Source of the DNA: Alkaliphilus transvaalensis ATCC 700919
GTDB taxonomy: Bacteria > Bacillota > Clostridia > Peptostreptococcales > Natronincolaceae
Length of the DNA stretch: 64,000 nucleotides
Assembly: GCF_000621485.1 (NCBI RefSeq)
Contig: NZ_KK211287.1
Location: 215,477 to 279,476, forward strand
Direction: 5' to 3'
A program made the translations under genes and the position numbers. A model generated the notes under the pieces. It was not told the origin of the DNA and made no database searches. It was given only the letters and a program-made list of their open reading frames with translations. Each line of letters opens with the position of its first letter. Position 1 is the stretch's first letter. This document shows positions 46,248 to 55,045 of this stretch, one piece after another.

Positions 46248-47153
46248 ATGAAAAAACTAAAGAATTACTTGAAAAACAAGATATTTTTAAGCTTTATTTT
46301 TATTCTTGCTCTTACACTAATACTAAGTTTTACAACATCATCTAACTTTTTTACTGGAGTATCAGCTTCTAGTAACCTCCAAGTCCACTTTATTGATGTA
46401 GGTCAAGGGGATGCTATTTTAGTTAACCTTCCCAATGGACAAAATATGATGATTGATGCAGGAGATAATCAATATGGGTCAACTGTAGTCAATTATTTAA
46501 ACAGTAGAGGGGTTACACGATTAGATTATGTGGTCGGAACCCACCCCCATGCTGATCATATTGGAGGTTTAGATGATGTAATCTTAAATTTAAATATTGG
46601 TAAAGTCTACCTTCCCAATGTAACTGCCAATACTAAAACCTATCAAGATCTTATTAATGCCATCAACAGTAAAGGTCTAACCATCAATAGAGCTAGGCAA
46701 GGGGTAACCCTATTAAATACAACTGTAGATGGAAAAACCCTTAGGGTCCATATGGTGGCACCTGTAAAGGATAGCTATAGTAATACCAATGATTACTCTG
46801 CTGTAATTCGTGTGATCTATGGTAGTACTAGCTTCCTTTTTACAGGTGATGCAGAATTAACATCCGAAACAGATATGCTTAATTCTGGTGAAGTTCTAAC
46901 GGCTAACATTCTTAAAGTAGGGCATCATGGTTCTAGTACATCCACCAGTCAAGCCTTTTTAAACCGCGTCAATCCCTCCGTTGCTGTTATCTCTGTAGGA
47001 TCAAATAGTTATGGGCATCCTTCAACTACAGTCATTAATCGACTTAAAAACAGAGGCACAAGTATTTACCGAACTGACCTAAATGGTAATGTTATCTTTA
47101 CCACCACAGGTAGTGGCTGGGTAGTTAATAAACAGCCTTGGTGGAAACCTTAG
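46248..47153 (+). CDS. ComEC/Rec2-like metallo-beta-lactamase-fold hydrolase
   Basis: 301 residues. N-terminal signal segment (residues 12-35, IFLSFIFILALTLILSFTTS) and then a metallo-beta-lactamase domain with HPHADHIGG, DVGQGDAILVNLP near residue 50 and VGHHGSSTSTSQ. This is the pattern of the ComEC C-terminal domain without the channel part. It is secreted or membrane-anchored, so a nuclease or phosphodiesterase activity is possible. ATG at 46248 has AAAGGAG; the TTG at 46242 has no better site. DUF3006 is encoded next door. Confidence 0.85.
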   Translation: MKKLKNYLKNKIFLSFIFILALTLILSFTTSSNFFTGVSASSNLQVHFIDVGQGDAILVNLPNGQNMMIDAGDNQYGSTVVNYLNSRGVTRLDYVVGTHPHADHIGGLDDVILNLNIGKVYLPNVTANTKTYQDLINAINSKGLTINRARQGVTLLNTTVDGKTLRVHMVAPVKDSYSNTNDYSAVIRVIYGSTSFLFTGDAELTSETDMLNSGEVLTANILKVGHHGSSTSTSQAFLNRVNPSVAVISVGSNSYGHPSTTVINRLKNRGTSIYRTDLNGNVIFTTTGSGWVVNKQPWWKP

Positions 47154-47168
47154 TAACACTTTTATCAT

Positions 47169-47195
47169 TGACCTTGGGAAACGGGTCATTTTTTA
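47169..47195 (+). terminator. Weak terminator of the hydrolase gene
   Basis: TGACC/GGTCA stem with a T run, 15 bases after the stop. Confidence 0.4.
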
Positions 47196-47501
47196 TGAAA
47201 ACAATGTTAAATATCCATATACAACAATAATAGCCCCTAGTACAGGAATGATCATTTCCCCCTTAACCCATGCGAAAAATGCTGCAAATGCTACTGCCAA
47301 AAGGACCGCTATTGGTTGATCTGGTATCGCAGTAAAGACACCTGGTATAATTAAAGCCCCTAATGCTGTATAGGGAATAAACAATAAAAATCTTTTTAAC
47401 TTAGGCGGAAGCTCTCCTTTACCAAGAACATTAAAGGGAATAAGCCTTGGTATATAGGTAACGACCATCATTCCAATGATTAATATAATTGTGTTATTCA
47501 T
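47193..47501 (-). CDS. azlD: AzlD-like branched-chain amino acid transport subunit
   Basis: 102 residues with four hydrophobic segments: NTIILIIGMMVVTYIPRLIPF, RFLLFIPYTALGALIIPG and two more. This is the typical small partner of AzlC. The ATG at 47501 lies inside the azlC end, overlapping the stop by eight bases; the ORF extends 17 residues further up without need. Together AzlCD export branched-chain amino acids (azaleucine resistance in Bacillus). Confidence 0.85.
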   Translation of the reverse strand: MNNTIILIIGMMVVTYIPRLIPFNVLGKGELPPKLKRFLLFIPYTALGALIIPGVFTAIPDQPIAVLLAVAFAAFFAWVKGEMIIPVLGAIIVVYGYLTLFS

Positions 47502-48207
47502 CTTTTTTAACATCCTCTTCTGGTAAAATATATACTCCTGCCAGGGAAACAATTAATATTGTTACGATTAAATTCCATCCAGATGGTAGCAGGTTTGTAT
47601 AGTTTAGTAATAAGTTTACAGCAGCAGCTCCAAAAGCTAGCAAAGTGGCTGTTTTAGAGTTTTTCATTGCTGGAACCAAAATCGCTACAAACATGGCGTA
47701 TAGGGCAACCCCCATACTATTTCTAAGGATAATGGGAATAATCTCTCCCATTAAGTAACCTAATACAGTTCCTGCAACCCATGCTAAATAGGAAACGATC
47801 TGTAGGGGAAGGGCGAAGGATAATTCGACCTCTTCCTTTTTTAGCGTGATAACAGAAAAAGTTTCATCTGTTACGCCAAAGGCCATTAAAGGAAGTAAGG
47901 CTTTAACAGAATTTTTTAGTTTAGCAGCTAAAGAACCACTCATTAACATATGTCTTAAATTCATAAGTAGGGTTGCTAGTATAATCTCTCCAATTCCTGC
48001 ACCTATTGCAATTAAATTAATAGCCATAAATTGGCTGGCACCTGCAAATACCAGTGCAGAAAAAAGAAAAGCTTCTAGCAGTGTTACCCCAGTAGTACGG
48101 GCTAACATACCAAAGGCCATAGCAGCAGGGATATATCCTACCACTATCGGTAAACCAGAGATCGCTCCTTCTTTTATGTTAGCTATATAATTTGTCTTTT
48201 GTTTCAT
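47494..48207 (-). CDS. azlC: AzlC family protein
   Basis: 237 residues, normal length, with about six hydrophobic segments and the family motif GASQFMAINLI near residue 55 (LVFAGASQFMAI), and ISGLPIVVGYIPAAMAFGM at the start. It is the large subunit of the AzlCD exporter. No Lrp-like regulator is next to it. An interspersed palindromic repeat follows upstream of the next gene rather than here. Confidence 0.9.
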   Translation of the reverse strand: MKQKTNYIANIKEGAISGLPIVVGYIPAAMAFGMLARTTGVTLLEAFLFSALVFAGASQFMAINLIAIGAGIGEIILATLLMNLRHMLMSGSLAAKLKNSVKALLPLMAFGVTDETFSVITLKKEEVELSFALPLQIVSYLAWVAGTVLGYLMGEIIPIILRNSMGVALYAMFVAILVPAMKNSKTATLLAFGAAAVNLLLNYTNLLPSGWNLIVTILIVSLAGVYILPEEDVKKDE

Positions 48208-48275
48208 TTATTGCCCCCCTACTGTTTTTTGCACATCAAATACTTAAATTTAACACTTCTTGAGTTTCTAGATAT

Positions 48276-48327
48276 TTGATGAAATTGCATAATTAATATT
48301 AGATTTATATTTATGCAATTTCTTCAA
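48276..48327. repeat. Palindromic interspersed element, best copy
   Basis: A 52-bp near-perfect inverted repeat: TTGATGAAATTGCATAA and TTATGCAATTTCTTCAA, with one or two mismatches, around TTAATATTAGATTTATAT. It is between the B3/4 gene and azlC, downstream of the former. It may also act as a terminator-like hairpin. Confidence 0.7.
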
Positions 48328-48348
48328 TCACTTAAATTTTTAAATATA

Positions 48349-49017
48349 TTATTTTTTAATAATATGATAGGTCAACGCTTCGCCATCAGCATATTTTTTT
48401 AATAGTTCAACGGATTCTTTAACATAGGCTTCTAGGGCTTCATCACCATTAAAAGAAACGAGAATCATTAAAATTTCCTGAGTTTCCTTTGTAATCATGG
48501 TTTTTTCAGAATCAGAGGTAGTACTACCAAATTTCCCATTATTATTGTCGGCAAACACCGGAAAATTTTCTACATTAAATGCCCCTCTACCGATGCCTTC
48601 ATAGGTGTCTCCCGCTTCTCCAACGGTAAAATAAATTGTATCATCTATTTTATCAGCATCATAAAGACAAATCGGATACATTGATTTAATTGATATTAAA
48701 TTATTGATATCAACTACATTATTCACCTGATAAAGATCCTTACCTTTTATGGCCCTCCTTAAAAGAGATTCTGAGGAAAGTCTATACCTAGTAGGGTCTA
48801 CCCCTAAACTACGATAGACACTTCGGCCATCCTTAATATTTTTACTTTTTGCAATGTCTGCTACCTCCATAGCTTCTGAAATTTCTCCACAGGTTTTTAA
48901 GATTGTCTGCCATAACCCTTCATTGATGTCTTCAACCTTAACGCTTCCCTGTATACAGCCTAATGCTATAGAAGGACATACTTCATTAATCTTCTCTGAT
49001 ATTTCAATTTTGATCAT
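48349..49017 (-). CDS. B3/B4 tRNA-binding domain protein
   Basis: 222 residues. The domain occurs in PheRS beta subunit: IKDGRSVYRSLGVDPTRYRLSSESLLRRAIKG and NVVDINNLISIKSMYPICLYDADKI. Standalone B3/4 proteins (PF03483) may edit misacylated tRNA or bind amino acids; the role is not known here. It is 19 bp downstream of the nitroreductase gene and likely co-transcribed with it. Confidence 0.8.
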   Translation of the reverse strand: MIKIEISEKINEVCPSIALGCIQGSVKVEDINEGLWQTILKTCGEISEAMEVADIAKSKNIKDGRSVYRSLGVDPTRYRLSSESLLRRAIKGKDLYQVNNVVDINNLISIKSMYPICLYDADKIDDTIYFTVGEAGDTYEGIGRGAFNVENFPVFADNNNGKFGSTTSDSEKTMITKETQEILMILVSFNGDEALEAYVKESVELLKKYADGEALTYHIIKK

Positions 49018-49035
49018 ATGTATTGCTCCTTTAAA

Positions 49036-49572
49036 TTATCTTTTAAATGCTACCCCATAAGAATTTTGATGTACCTTTTCATATTGTAGACTTTCTTGGT
49101 CTATCGGCTTTTTGACCTCATTAGGATAACCAATTGATATAATTGCCTCCACCCTTTTACTTTGTGGGATCTTCATTAGATTTTGAACATAGACTTCAGC
49201 TGACATGGCTTCGTTGTGTTGTCTTTCTCGGATTTGAACCCAACAAGAACCTAACCCCATTGCCTCTGCCGCCATCTGTACCAGAATTGTAGCAATTGAT
49301 GTATCTTCTACCCACACATCACTTTTTTCTGGGTCAGCTAAAACGACTATTGCCAATGGTGCACTTTTTAAAAAGGAAGACCCATTAGCTTTGCTTTCTG
49401 CTAGCTTTTCCAACTGTTCTTTATCCTCTACAACGATAAACTCCCAAGGTCTTCTATTTTTCGATGTGGGGGACAATAGTGCTGCCATCACTAAACCATC
49501 AATTTTATCCTTTTCAACTTTCTTGTCTTCATAAAAACGTATACTTCTTCTGCGTTTCAGTAGTTCTAACAT
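49036..49572 (-). CDS. Nitroreductase family FMN protein
   Basis: 178 residues. Family start LLKRRRSIRFYEDKKVEKDKI, PTSKNRRPWEFIVVEDKEQL and the C-terminal block with GYPNEVKKP. These proteins use FMN and NAD(P)H to reduce nitro compounds or quinones. Length is slightly short compared with NfsA/B, as common in clostridia. RBS AGGAGTAGG. It forms a run of three genes with a 204-aa gene upstream and the B3/4 gene downstream. Confidence 0.85.
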   Translation of the reverse strand: MLELLKRRRSIRFYEDKKVEKDKIDGLVMAALLSPTSKNRRPWEFIVVEDKEQLEKLAESKANGSSFLKSAPLAIVVLADPEKSDVWVEDTSIATILVQMAAEAMGLGSCWVQIRERQHNEAMSAEVYVQNLMKIPQSKRVEAIISIGYPNEVKKPIDQESLQYEKVHQNSYGVAFKR

Positions 49573-49585
49573 CCCTACTCCTCCT

Positions 49586-50200
49586 TTAATATTTTAAGGT
49601 TATTTTAGGGTCATCATCTAAAGCCGACCCAATTTCACATAACTGATTTAATACTTCACTAGCCAAAAGATATAACTTCTTTAGCCTCTCTGTATCTTTA
49701 ATTACTCCTACCTCTTGAAATAGTAAAAATCTAGTTTTTTCTGGTAGTTTCTCAACAAAAAGTCCTTCTTCTTTATCTTGAATTTCAAGGGTAATGGAAG
49801 GGTTTTCATTGATTAAAAAACGAATACTGTCCTTTGATAAAAGTTTTCTTACTTGTTCTTCATTATTGGCTTTAATAATAAATTCTTCATCAAATTCTTC
49901 ATGGCCAATTACAACATCCTGCATTTTAAACAGCTTTCCGATGTCACTAAAAATACTTTTCTTATATACCTTAAAGTGAAACCCATCGGTTGTTACATAG
50001 GGAACCCTCATTCTAGTATAGACAATACTACTTTTTCCTGTAGATACCGTATAAGTATCCAACACAATTGTCCATTCCTTTAACTTTGTAATAAGTTTGG
50101 AGGACTTCGTAAAACTACCTTTGATAAACTCTCCACCAATTTCCTCTGCCAATTGACTCCATACTTCATCAAGACCTGGTCCCAATAGTTTTTTAAACAT
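49586..50200 (-). CDS. Hypothetical protein, DUF3137-like
   Basis: 204 residues, soluble, no signal. N-terminal FKKLLGPGLDEVWSQLAEEIGGEFIKGSFTKSS then a beta-rich core with IVYTRMRVPYVTTDGFHFKVYKKSIFSDIGK, which suggests the DUF3137 family, but the assignment is from the general pattern only. It is the first gene of a run with the nitroreductase and B3/4 genes. RBS GGGAGGG. Confidence 0.55.
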   Translation of the reverse strand: MFKKLLGPGLDEVWSQLAEEIGGEFIKGSFTKSSKLITKLKEWTIVLDTYTVSTGKSSIVYTRMRVPYVTTDGFHFKVYKKSIFSDIGKLFKMQDVVIGHEEFDEEFIIKANNEEQVRKLLSKDSIRFLINENPSITLEIQDKEEGLFVEKLPEKTRFLLFQEVGVIKDTERLKKLYLLASEVLNQLCEIGSALDDDPKITLKY

Positions 50201-50242
50201 ATAATCCCTCCCTACTATTGAAATTTATATCAATCTTAAATA

Positions 50243-50360
50243 AATGAAAATTGCATAATTAATATTCGATTTATATTAATTCAAAATAGTAACTTCGCTG
50301 CTTAGTGTTTAACGAGTAATGTATTGAAATAGAGTTAAGGTATTATACAATTTTCTCAAA
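50243..50360. repeat. Long variant of the interspersed palindromic element
   Basis: Left arm TGAAAATTGCATAATTAATATTCG, right arm GGTATTATACAATTTTCTC (reverse complement matches the left arm), with about 75 bp between. A 30-bp internal segment (50296-50325), starting CGCTGCTTAGTG, recurs at 58024 with three mismatches. Confidence 0.6.
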
Positions 50361-50500
50361 CAAGTGAAAATTTATAATTAAATAGTATCATTTTATACAT
50401 TATTCAGTCAACAAAGCTACAACATATCTTAACCAATTTATGAATGAAATTTCCATAAGTACAAAAACTAATTTAAATTTTTAGTAGGAGGTGTTTTATT

Positions 50501-51325
50501 ATGCACACTGTTTGGAAAGGAAGTATTAGTTTTGGTTTAGTAAATATTCCTGTAAAGCTTCATGCAGCAACGGAGGATCGAGATATCAAACTAAGACAGC
50601 TCCATAAAAAATGCAAAAGTCCCATTAAGTATAAAAAAACCTGCGAAAATTGCAATGAAGAGGTCACTAAAGATGATATTGTAATGGCCTATGAGTATGC
50701 CCCAGATAAATTTATTGAGTTAGACGAAGAAGAACTTGAAAAACTACGAAAGGATCAAGAGGGTAAAGCAGTTGATATTATTAACTTTGTTCAACTGGAA
50801 GAAATCGACCCCATCTATTTTGATCGTTCCTACTATTTAAGTCCTGGGGATGGTGGAGGTAAGGCATATTCTCTATTAAGACAATCCTTAGCCGATTCTG
50901 GTAAAATTGGACTTGCTAAAATCATGATTCGTTCAAAGGAAAAACTGGCAGTAATTCGTCCTTATCAAGATGCTTTAATTATGGAAACATTACACTACCC
51001 CGATGAGGTAAGGGCCATTCAAGAGGTACCTAATATCCCTGAAGGAGCAGATTTATCTAAAAAGGAAATGGATACCGCTACCCTGTTGATTAATCAATTA
51101 ACAGAGGCGTTTGAACCAGAGAAGTATACTGATGATTATCGTACTGCCCTCATGGAATTGATTCAAGAAAAAGTTTCAAAAGAAGGTGGGGTAGAAGCAA
51201 AGCAAGCTGATAATGTGGTGGATCTAATGAAGGCCTTAGAAGAGAGCATTAAGAAAACCAAGCCTAAAAAGACTCCAGCTACAGGTCGAAAGAAAACTCC
51301 AGCTCAAGAAAGAAAGAAGGCTTAA
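50501..51325 (+). CDS. ku: Ku protein (NHEJ)
   Basis: 274 residues. Bacterial Ku core: WKGSISFGLVNIPVKLHAATEDRDI, CxxC-like pairs in KTCENCNEEV, and the dimer region. The C-terminus is a Lys-rich tail (KKTKPKKTPATGRKK) that recruits LigD. Ku binds DNA ends and starts repair by NHEJ. RBS GGAGG. Followed at two bases by the ligase gene and then by the polymerase gene. Confidence 0.95.
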   Translation: MHTVWKGSISFGLVNIPVKLHAATEDRDIKLRQLHKKCKSPIKYKKTCENCNEEVTKDDIVMAYEYAPDKFIELDEEELEKLRKDQEGKAVDIINFVQLEEIDPIYFDRSYYLSPGDGGGKAYSLLRQSLADSGKIGLAKIMIRSKEKLAVIRPYQDALIMETLHYPDEVRAIQEVPNIPEGADLSKKEMDTATLLINQLTEAFEPEKYTDDYRTALMELIQEKVSKEGGVEAKQADNVVDLMKALEESIKKTKPKKTPATGRKKTPAQERKKA

Positions 51326-51327
51326 TT

Positions 51328-52167
51328 ATGTTCTTTCCGCCTATGCTTCTTGAAACGGCTAAAACCGTCTTTTCATCCAGTGACTATATTTTTGAAACTA
51401 AATATGATGGTATTCGACTTATTTATTCCAATGTCACGGAGCCTATCCTTTACACAAGAAATAAAGGCATTGCTACAAAGCAGTTTCCAGAGCTATTGCC
51501 TAATCTACCACCAGATACGGTTTTAGACGGTGAAGCAATGGTTTTTGATCCTTTAGGCCGGGACGATTTTGAAGGGATTAAAAAACGCTTCTTCATGAGA
51601 AAGGATGAAAAAATAAAACAATCCGTCATCTCTCACCCTGTTACTTATATGGTCTTTGACATTCTATATCATGAAGGTAAAGATTTAAGAAACCTCCCCC
51701 TTATGGAACGAAAGGAAATTCTTTTTGATTTAATTAGTGATAATCGTACAATTTCAAAGGTATCTTTTATTGAGACAAATGGAGAAGAATTATTTCAAAA
51801 AGCCCGTAAAAACAACTTAGAAGGTATTGTTGCCAAAGGAAAAAATTCAACCTATATTGGAAGACGTTCTTCTAATTGGTTAAAGATCATTAATTGGATT
51901 GAAACGACTGCCATTATTACGGGCTACAGAAAAAGTGATCATGCTTTAGTCTGTTGCCATGAAGATTTAAGTCCCCTTGGAATTGTTCTAACAGGAATGA
52001 CACCTGTTCATCGGGAGGCCTTTTTTAAGATTGCCAAAACCATTATTAAAGGAGAAGATCGAGATAATTTTTATTTAGAAGCCCACTTAAAGTGTCGTCT
52101 AAAGGGTCGTGCCTTTACCTCTAAAGGAATTTTACGTTCTCCCCAATTTATTGATTTTATATTATAG
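51328..52167 (+). CDS. ligD: ATP-dependent DNA ligase, LigD ligase part
   Basis: 279 residues, with ligase motif I ETKYDGIRL (Lys nucleophile), DGEAMVFD, the motif IV EGIVAKGK and SSNWLKI. It covers the ligase and OB-fold domains but lacks the polymerase and phosphoesterase parts of full LigD. The polymerase is encoded separately downstream. It seals breaks with Ku. Start ATG after the ku stop; ribosome binding is by the AAGAAAGAAGG-type end of ku. Confidence 0.9.
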   Translation: MFFPPMLLETAKTVFSSSDYIFETKYDGIRLIYSNVTEPILYTRNKGIATKQFPELLPNLPPDTVLDGEAMVFDPLGRDDFEGIKKRFFMRKDEKIKQSVISHPVTYMVFDILYHEGKDLRNLPLMERKEILFDLISDNRTISKVSFIETNGEELFQKARKNNLEGIVAKGKNSTYIGRRSSNWLKIINWIETTAIITGYRKSDHALVCCHEDLSPLGIVLTGMTPVHREAFFKIAKTIIKGEDRDNFYLEAHLKCRLKGRAFTSKGILRSPQFIDFIL

Positions 52168-52177
52168 GAGGGTTATT

Positions 52178-53110
52178 ATGGCTAAATTGAAAGAAAGACA
52201 TCGAGTGACAATAGAAGGACGGGAACTAGATATAACCCATCCAGACAAGGTATTATGGCCAGATAAGGATATTAATAAGCTTCAATATCTACAATACTTA
52301 ATTGAAGTTTCTCCCTATATGTTACCCTTTCTTAAAGAGCGTCTTTTGACAGTTATACGCTATCCAAATGGAGTAAAGAAAGAGCCCTTTTACCAAAAAA
52401 GCTGTCCCGATTATGCCCCTGATTTTGTTCCTACTCATTTACATGATAACATTAACTATATTATCTGTAATAACTTGCCTACCCTTGTTTGGCTTGGAAA
52501 CCAAGGAGCAATAGATTTACATGCTCCTTTTAACAAAATTGATTCGGATCAACCTTCTGAAATTGTTTTTGATTTAGACCCTCCGTCTAGAGAAGAATTT
52601 CAATTAGCTGTAGAGGCAGCTTTAATGATGAAGGAAATTTTCGATAAGCTGGCGTTAATTTCCTTTGTAAAAACCTCTGGCAATAAAGGCTTACAGCTGT
52701 ATATTCCTTTACCCGATAACACTTATACCTACGATGAAACTCGAATTTTTACTGAGTTTATAGCAAATTACTTAGTTAATAAAGAACCTAAATGGTTTAC
52801 GATAGAAAGAATGAAAAAGAAAAGGGGCAATCGTATGTATGTAGACTACATTCAGCATGCCCCTGGTAAAACAATTGTTATTCCCTATTCTTTAAGGGGA
52901 AACGATGAAGCCCTAGTTGCAACTCCCCTATTTTGGAGTGAGGTGTCTGCTTCATTAAAACCCACCAACTATCCGATGGATAGCATCATTGAAAGAATTG
53001 AAAAAAAAGGTTGCCCCTTTAAGGACTTTTGGGATAGTAAAGGAAGGCAAGATTTTTCTAGTGTAATGACATGGCTGAAGGATACCTTGCCTCAATTAAA
53101 AGGTAAATAA
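52178..53110 (+). CDS. ligD: LigD-type polymerase/primase domain protein
   Basis: 310 residues. The primase-polymerase domain has the metal-binding D-x-D in VFDLDPPSRE, SGNKGLQLYIPL, ITHPDKVLWPDKD, and TIVIPYSLRGNDEALVATPL. It adds nucleotides at broken ends. The ATG at 52178 follows TAGGAGGG; the longer ORF begins at 52109, within the ligase gene, and is unlikely. In many bacteria the polymerase is fused to the ligase; here it is separate. Confidence 0.9.
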   Translation: MAKLKERHRVTIEGRELDITHPDKVLWPDKDINKLQYLQYLIEVSPYMLPFLKERLLTVIRYPNGVKKEPFYQKSCPDYAPDFVPTHLHDNINYIICNNLPTLVWLGNQGAIDLHAPFNKIDSDQPSEIVFDLDPPSREEFQLAVEAALMMKEIFDKLALISFVKTSGNKGLQLYIPLPDNTYTYDETRIFTEFIANYLVNKEPKWFTIERMKKKRGNRMYVDYIQHAPGKTIVIPYSLRGNDEALVATPLFWSEVSASLKPTNYPMDSIIERIEKKGCPFKDFWDSKGRQDFSSVMTWLKDTLPQLKGK

Positions 53111-53142
53111 TCTACAAGCTTAAAACTTGTTTTCACAATTTA

Positions 53143-53210
53143 AGATGAAATAATTTAAGGATTATTTAGATGAATTAAGATGATTTATGATGATTTAAAA
53201 TGATTTTTCC
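53143..53210. repeat. AT-rich GATGATTTA-type repeat
   Basis: A run of degenerate GATGATTTA and GATGAATTA units lies between the NHEJ operon and the convergent exporter gene. No stem-loop is clear. Confidence 0.4.
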
Positions 53211-53218
53211 AAAAGTGT

Positions 53219-55045
53219 TTACCTTTTGAAAAGCTTTAAGAATCTAGTCCAGATGTTTTCATTTACGCTCTCTACTTCTTGTGCTTCAATAACGATGGGT
53301 TTTTCAATAGACTCACTCTTCATGACAAATTGTACAGCAGTAGTTCCACTATTTTTATCTGATACAAAGGAAACTGCCTTAAAATCTGATTTATCATATT
53401 GACCCATAGCTTTATCTATTTCTGATTCGATCTGCTGTGGCAGATCTTTAACTCCATCACTTAGAGCTTCCGTACCACCGTAAAGCTCCTTAATACCTTG
53501 GTGGATATCTAATGCACCTGAAGATATGTCTGAAATTCCTTCATCTAAGGAGCCGTAGCCATATGCCAACTGATTTACACCACCTGTGTAGGCAACTAAC
53601 CCAACATGAAATTCATTATAGTTTGCCGCCAGTATAGAAAGTCCAGTAAATAATTCTAACATTTGTGTCTGACCTTCTGCTTCTGTTGCCCCTTTCATTT
53701 GGAGGCTCATTTCTGTTAAAACCCCTTCTATTTTTTTGTTGGAGGCTATAATTTCTTCTAGTCCCTCTTCCATTGCCTTAAAAGCGGGATTAACAGCTTC
53801 ATAGGTCCCTTGCACTGTCTTTCCTGCCTTATAAAATGCCACCAACTGATCAATTAATTTCTTTTGGTCAGCATTTGCCATATATAAGGCGGTTAACTCT
53901 TCTTGAGAAATTTCACTATCGGGGATTTCTAAAATTGCAGACTTTAAAGCCAAATGGGCTTGAGAAAAACCTTCCCTTAGCTCAGTTAAGCCATCCGTAA
54001 CAGCTGTCAATGCCAAAGCCAGTTCTGAGAGTCCATCTGACAACTCCACTAAAGAGGTTAAGTCCACTTCTTCTGATGGTTGTTGTAAGGATGAATCAAT
54101 CATATTTAAAGCTTCCTTAATCTCCTTCGAACCTTCAATAAGATCTTTAGAGCTATGATCTAAGTCACTTAGTCCTTCATTGAAATCTGATGAGCCTATT
54201 TCTAAGGTAATTGTGCCTTCTTTAAATTCTGCCGTACCTTTCTCTAGTTTAGCAACGCCATCATTCAACAGGATAATTGCTTCTGAAAGTTCTAACATCT
54301 GACCTGTCATTTCCCCAGTATCAAAGTTATCCATCATCATTGTAAAGGGAACTGCTGATATTTCTATACCCTCCATAGAAAAGTCAGTTACATCTGCTGT
54401 AATCCTTACCTTTCCTTCGTTTCCCGGCAATATTGTGTAGGTAATCATCCGATTACTTCCTGCATTTGCAATCGTACCTCCTTCAGCAATAATATTACTA
54501 GAGGTAGAGGCATCTAAATTTAAGGATACCTGTAGTAAGTAATTTTCGTAAAACCTTGAATCTATTTTAGTGTTTTGACTAGTGTTTAATATAATCTCTA
54601 AGTTTCCTGCTTTTCCTGCTAAATCAGCAGGCGGTGTATCCTCTCCATTAAGGAAATATTTTAGTTCGATATTCCATGGTAGTTCCTTTTCTTTCAAAGT
54701 CCCTTGATAATAAAAAAGTCCTTCTTCCGCCCCTACTGACACTTCTCCATTTTTGCTAATTAGTTCTTGCGTATTAGTTAAGTTTTTTAAGGCAACAAAA
54801 TTGCCATAATCTGTTACAACACCAGCTTGAGGTAGCTCTAAAATGTTAACCACATATATCTCTTTAACTCCACCATCAGCTTGAAGAGTACCGTAGATTA
54901 CCTCTTCTCTACTACTAACCTCTATAGGGTTATTAGGAACATTATTGGGTAAAGATGGCTGAGAAACCGCTCCTTCACCTAATAGGGGCACAATGATCAC
55001 CATCAGAATAACTATAACCGCAACACCTTTATATAATTTCTTCAT
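53219..55045 (-). CDS. Secreted heptad-repeat protein, partner of the MMPL exporter
   Basis: 608 residues with an N-terminal signal (VAVIVILMVIIVPLLGEG). The middle and C-terminal parts have many heptad-like units of the L-x-x-G type (SSDFNEGLSDLDHSSKDLIEGS, YGSLDEGISDISSGALDIHQGI), as in YhgE/Pip-like proteins. Its start overlaps the MMPL gene end by 17 bases, so the two are coupled. It probably forms an extracytoplasmic part of the exporter. Exact function not known. Confidence 0.75.
   Translation of the reverse strand: MKKLYKGVAVIVILMVIIVPLLGEGAVSQPSLPNNVPNNPIEVSSREEVIYGTLQADGGVKEIYVVNILELPQAGVVTDYGNFVALKNLTNTQELISKNGEVSVGAEEGLFYYQGTLKEKELPWNIELKYFLNGEDTPPADLAGKAGNLEIILNTSQNTKIDSRFYENYLLQVSLNLDASTSSNIIAEGGTIANAGSNRMITYTILPGNEGKVRITADVTDFSMEGIEISAVPFTMMMDNFDTGEMTGQMLELSEAIILLNDGVAKLEKGTAEFKEGTITLEIGSSDFNEGLSDLDHSSKDLIEGSKEIKEALNMIDSSLQQPSEEVDLTSLVELSDGLSELALALTAVTDGLTELREGFSQAHLALKSAILEIPDSEISQEELTALYMANADQKKLIDQLVAFYKAGKTVQGTYEAVNPAFKAMEEGLEEIIASNKKIEGVLTEMSLQMKGATEAEGQTQMLELFTGLSILAANYNEFHVGLVAYTGGVNQLAYGYGSLDEGISDISSGALDIHQGIKELYGGTEALSDGVKDLPQQIESEIDKAMGQYDKSDFKAVSFVSDKNSGTTAVQFVMKSESIEKPIVIEAQEVESVNENIWTRFLKLFKR

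Noticed and set aside
50400..50500. Sigma-G promoter for the NHEJ operon
   Set aside because: A weak TGAATG...CAAAAACTA pattern is present upstream of ku, but the spacing is about 15 bases and the -10 match is poor, so it was not annotated.
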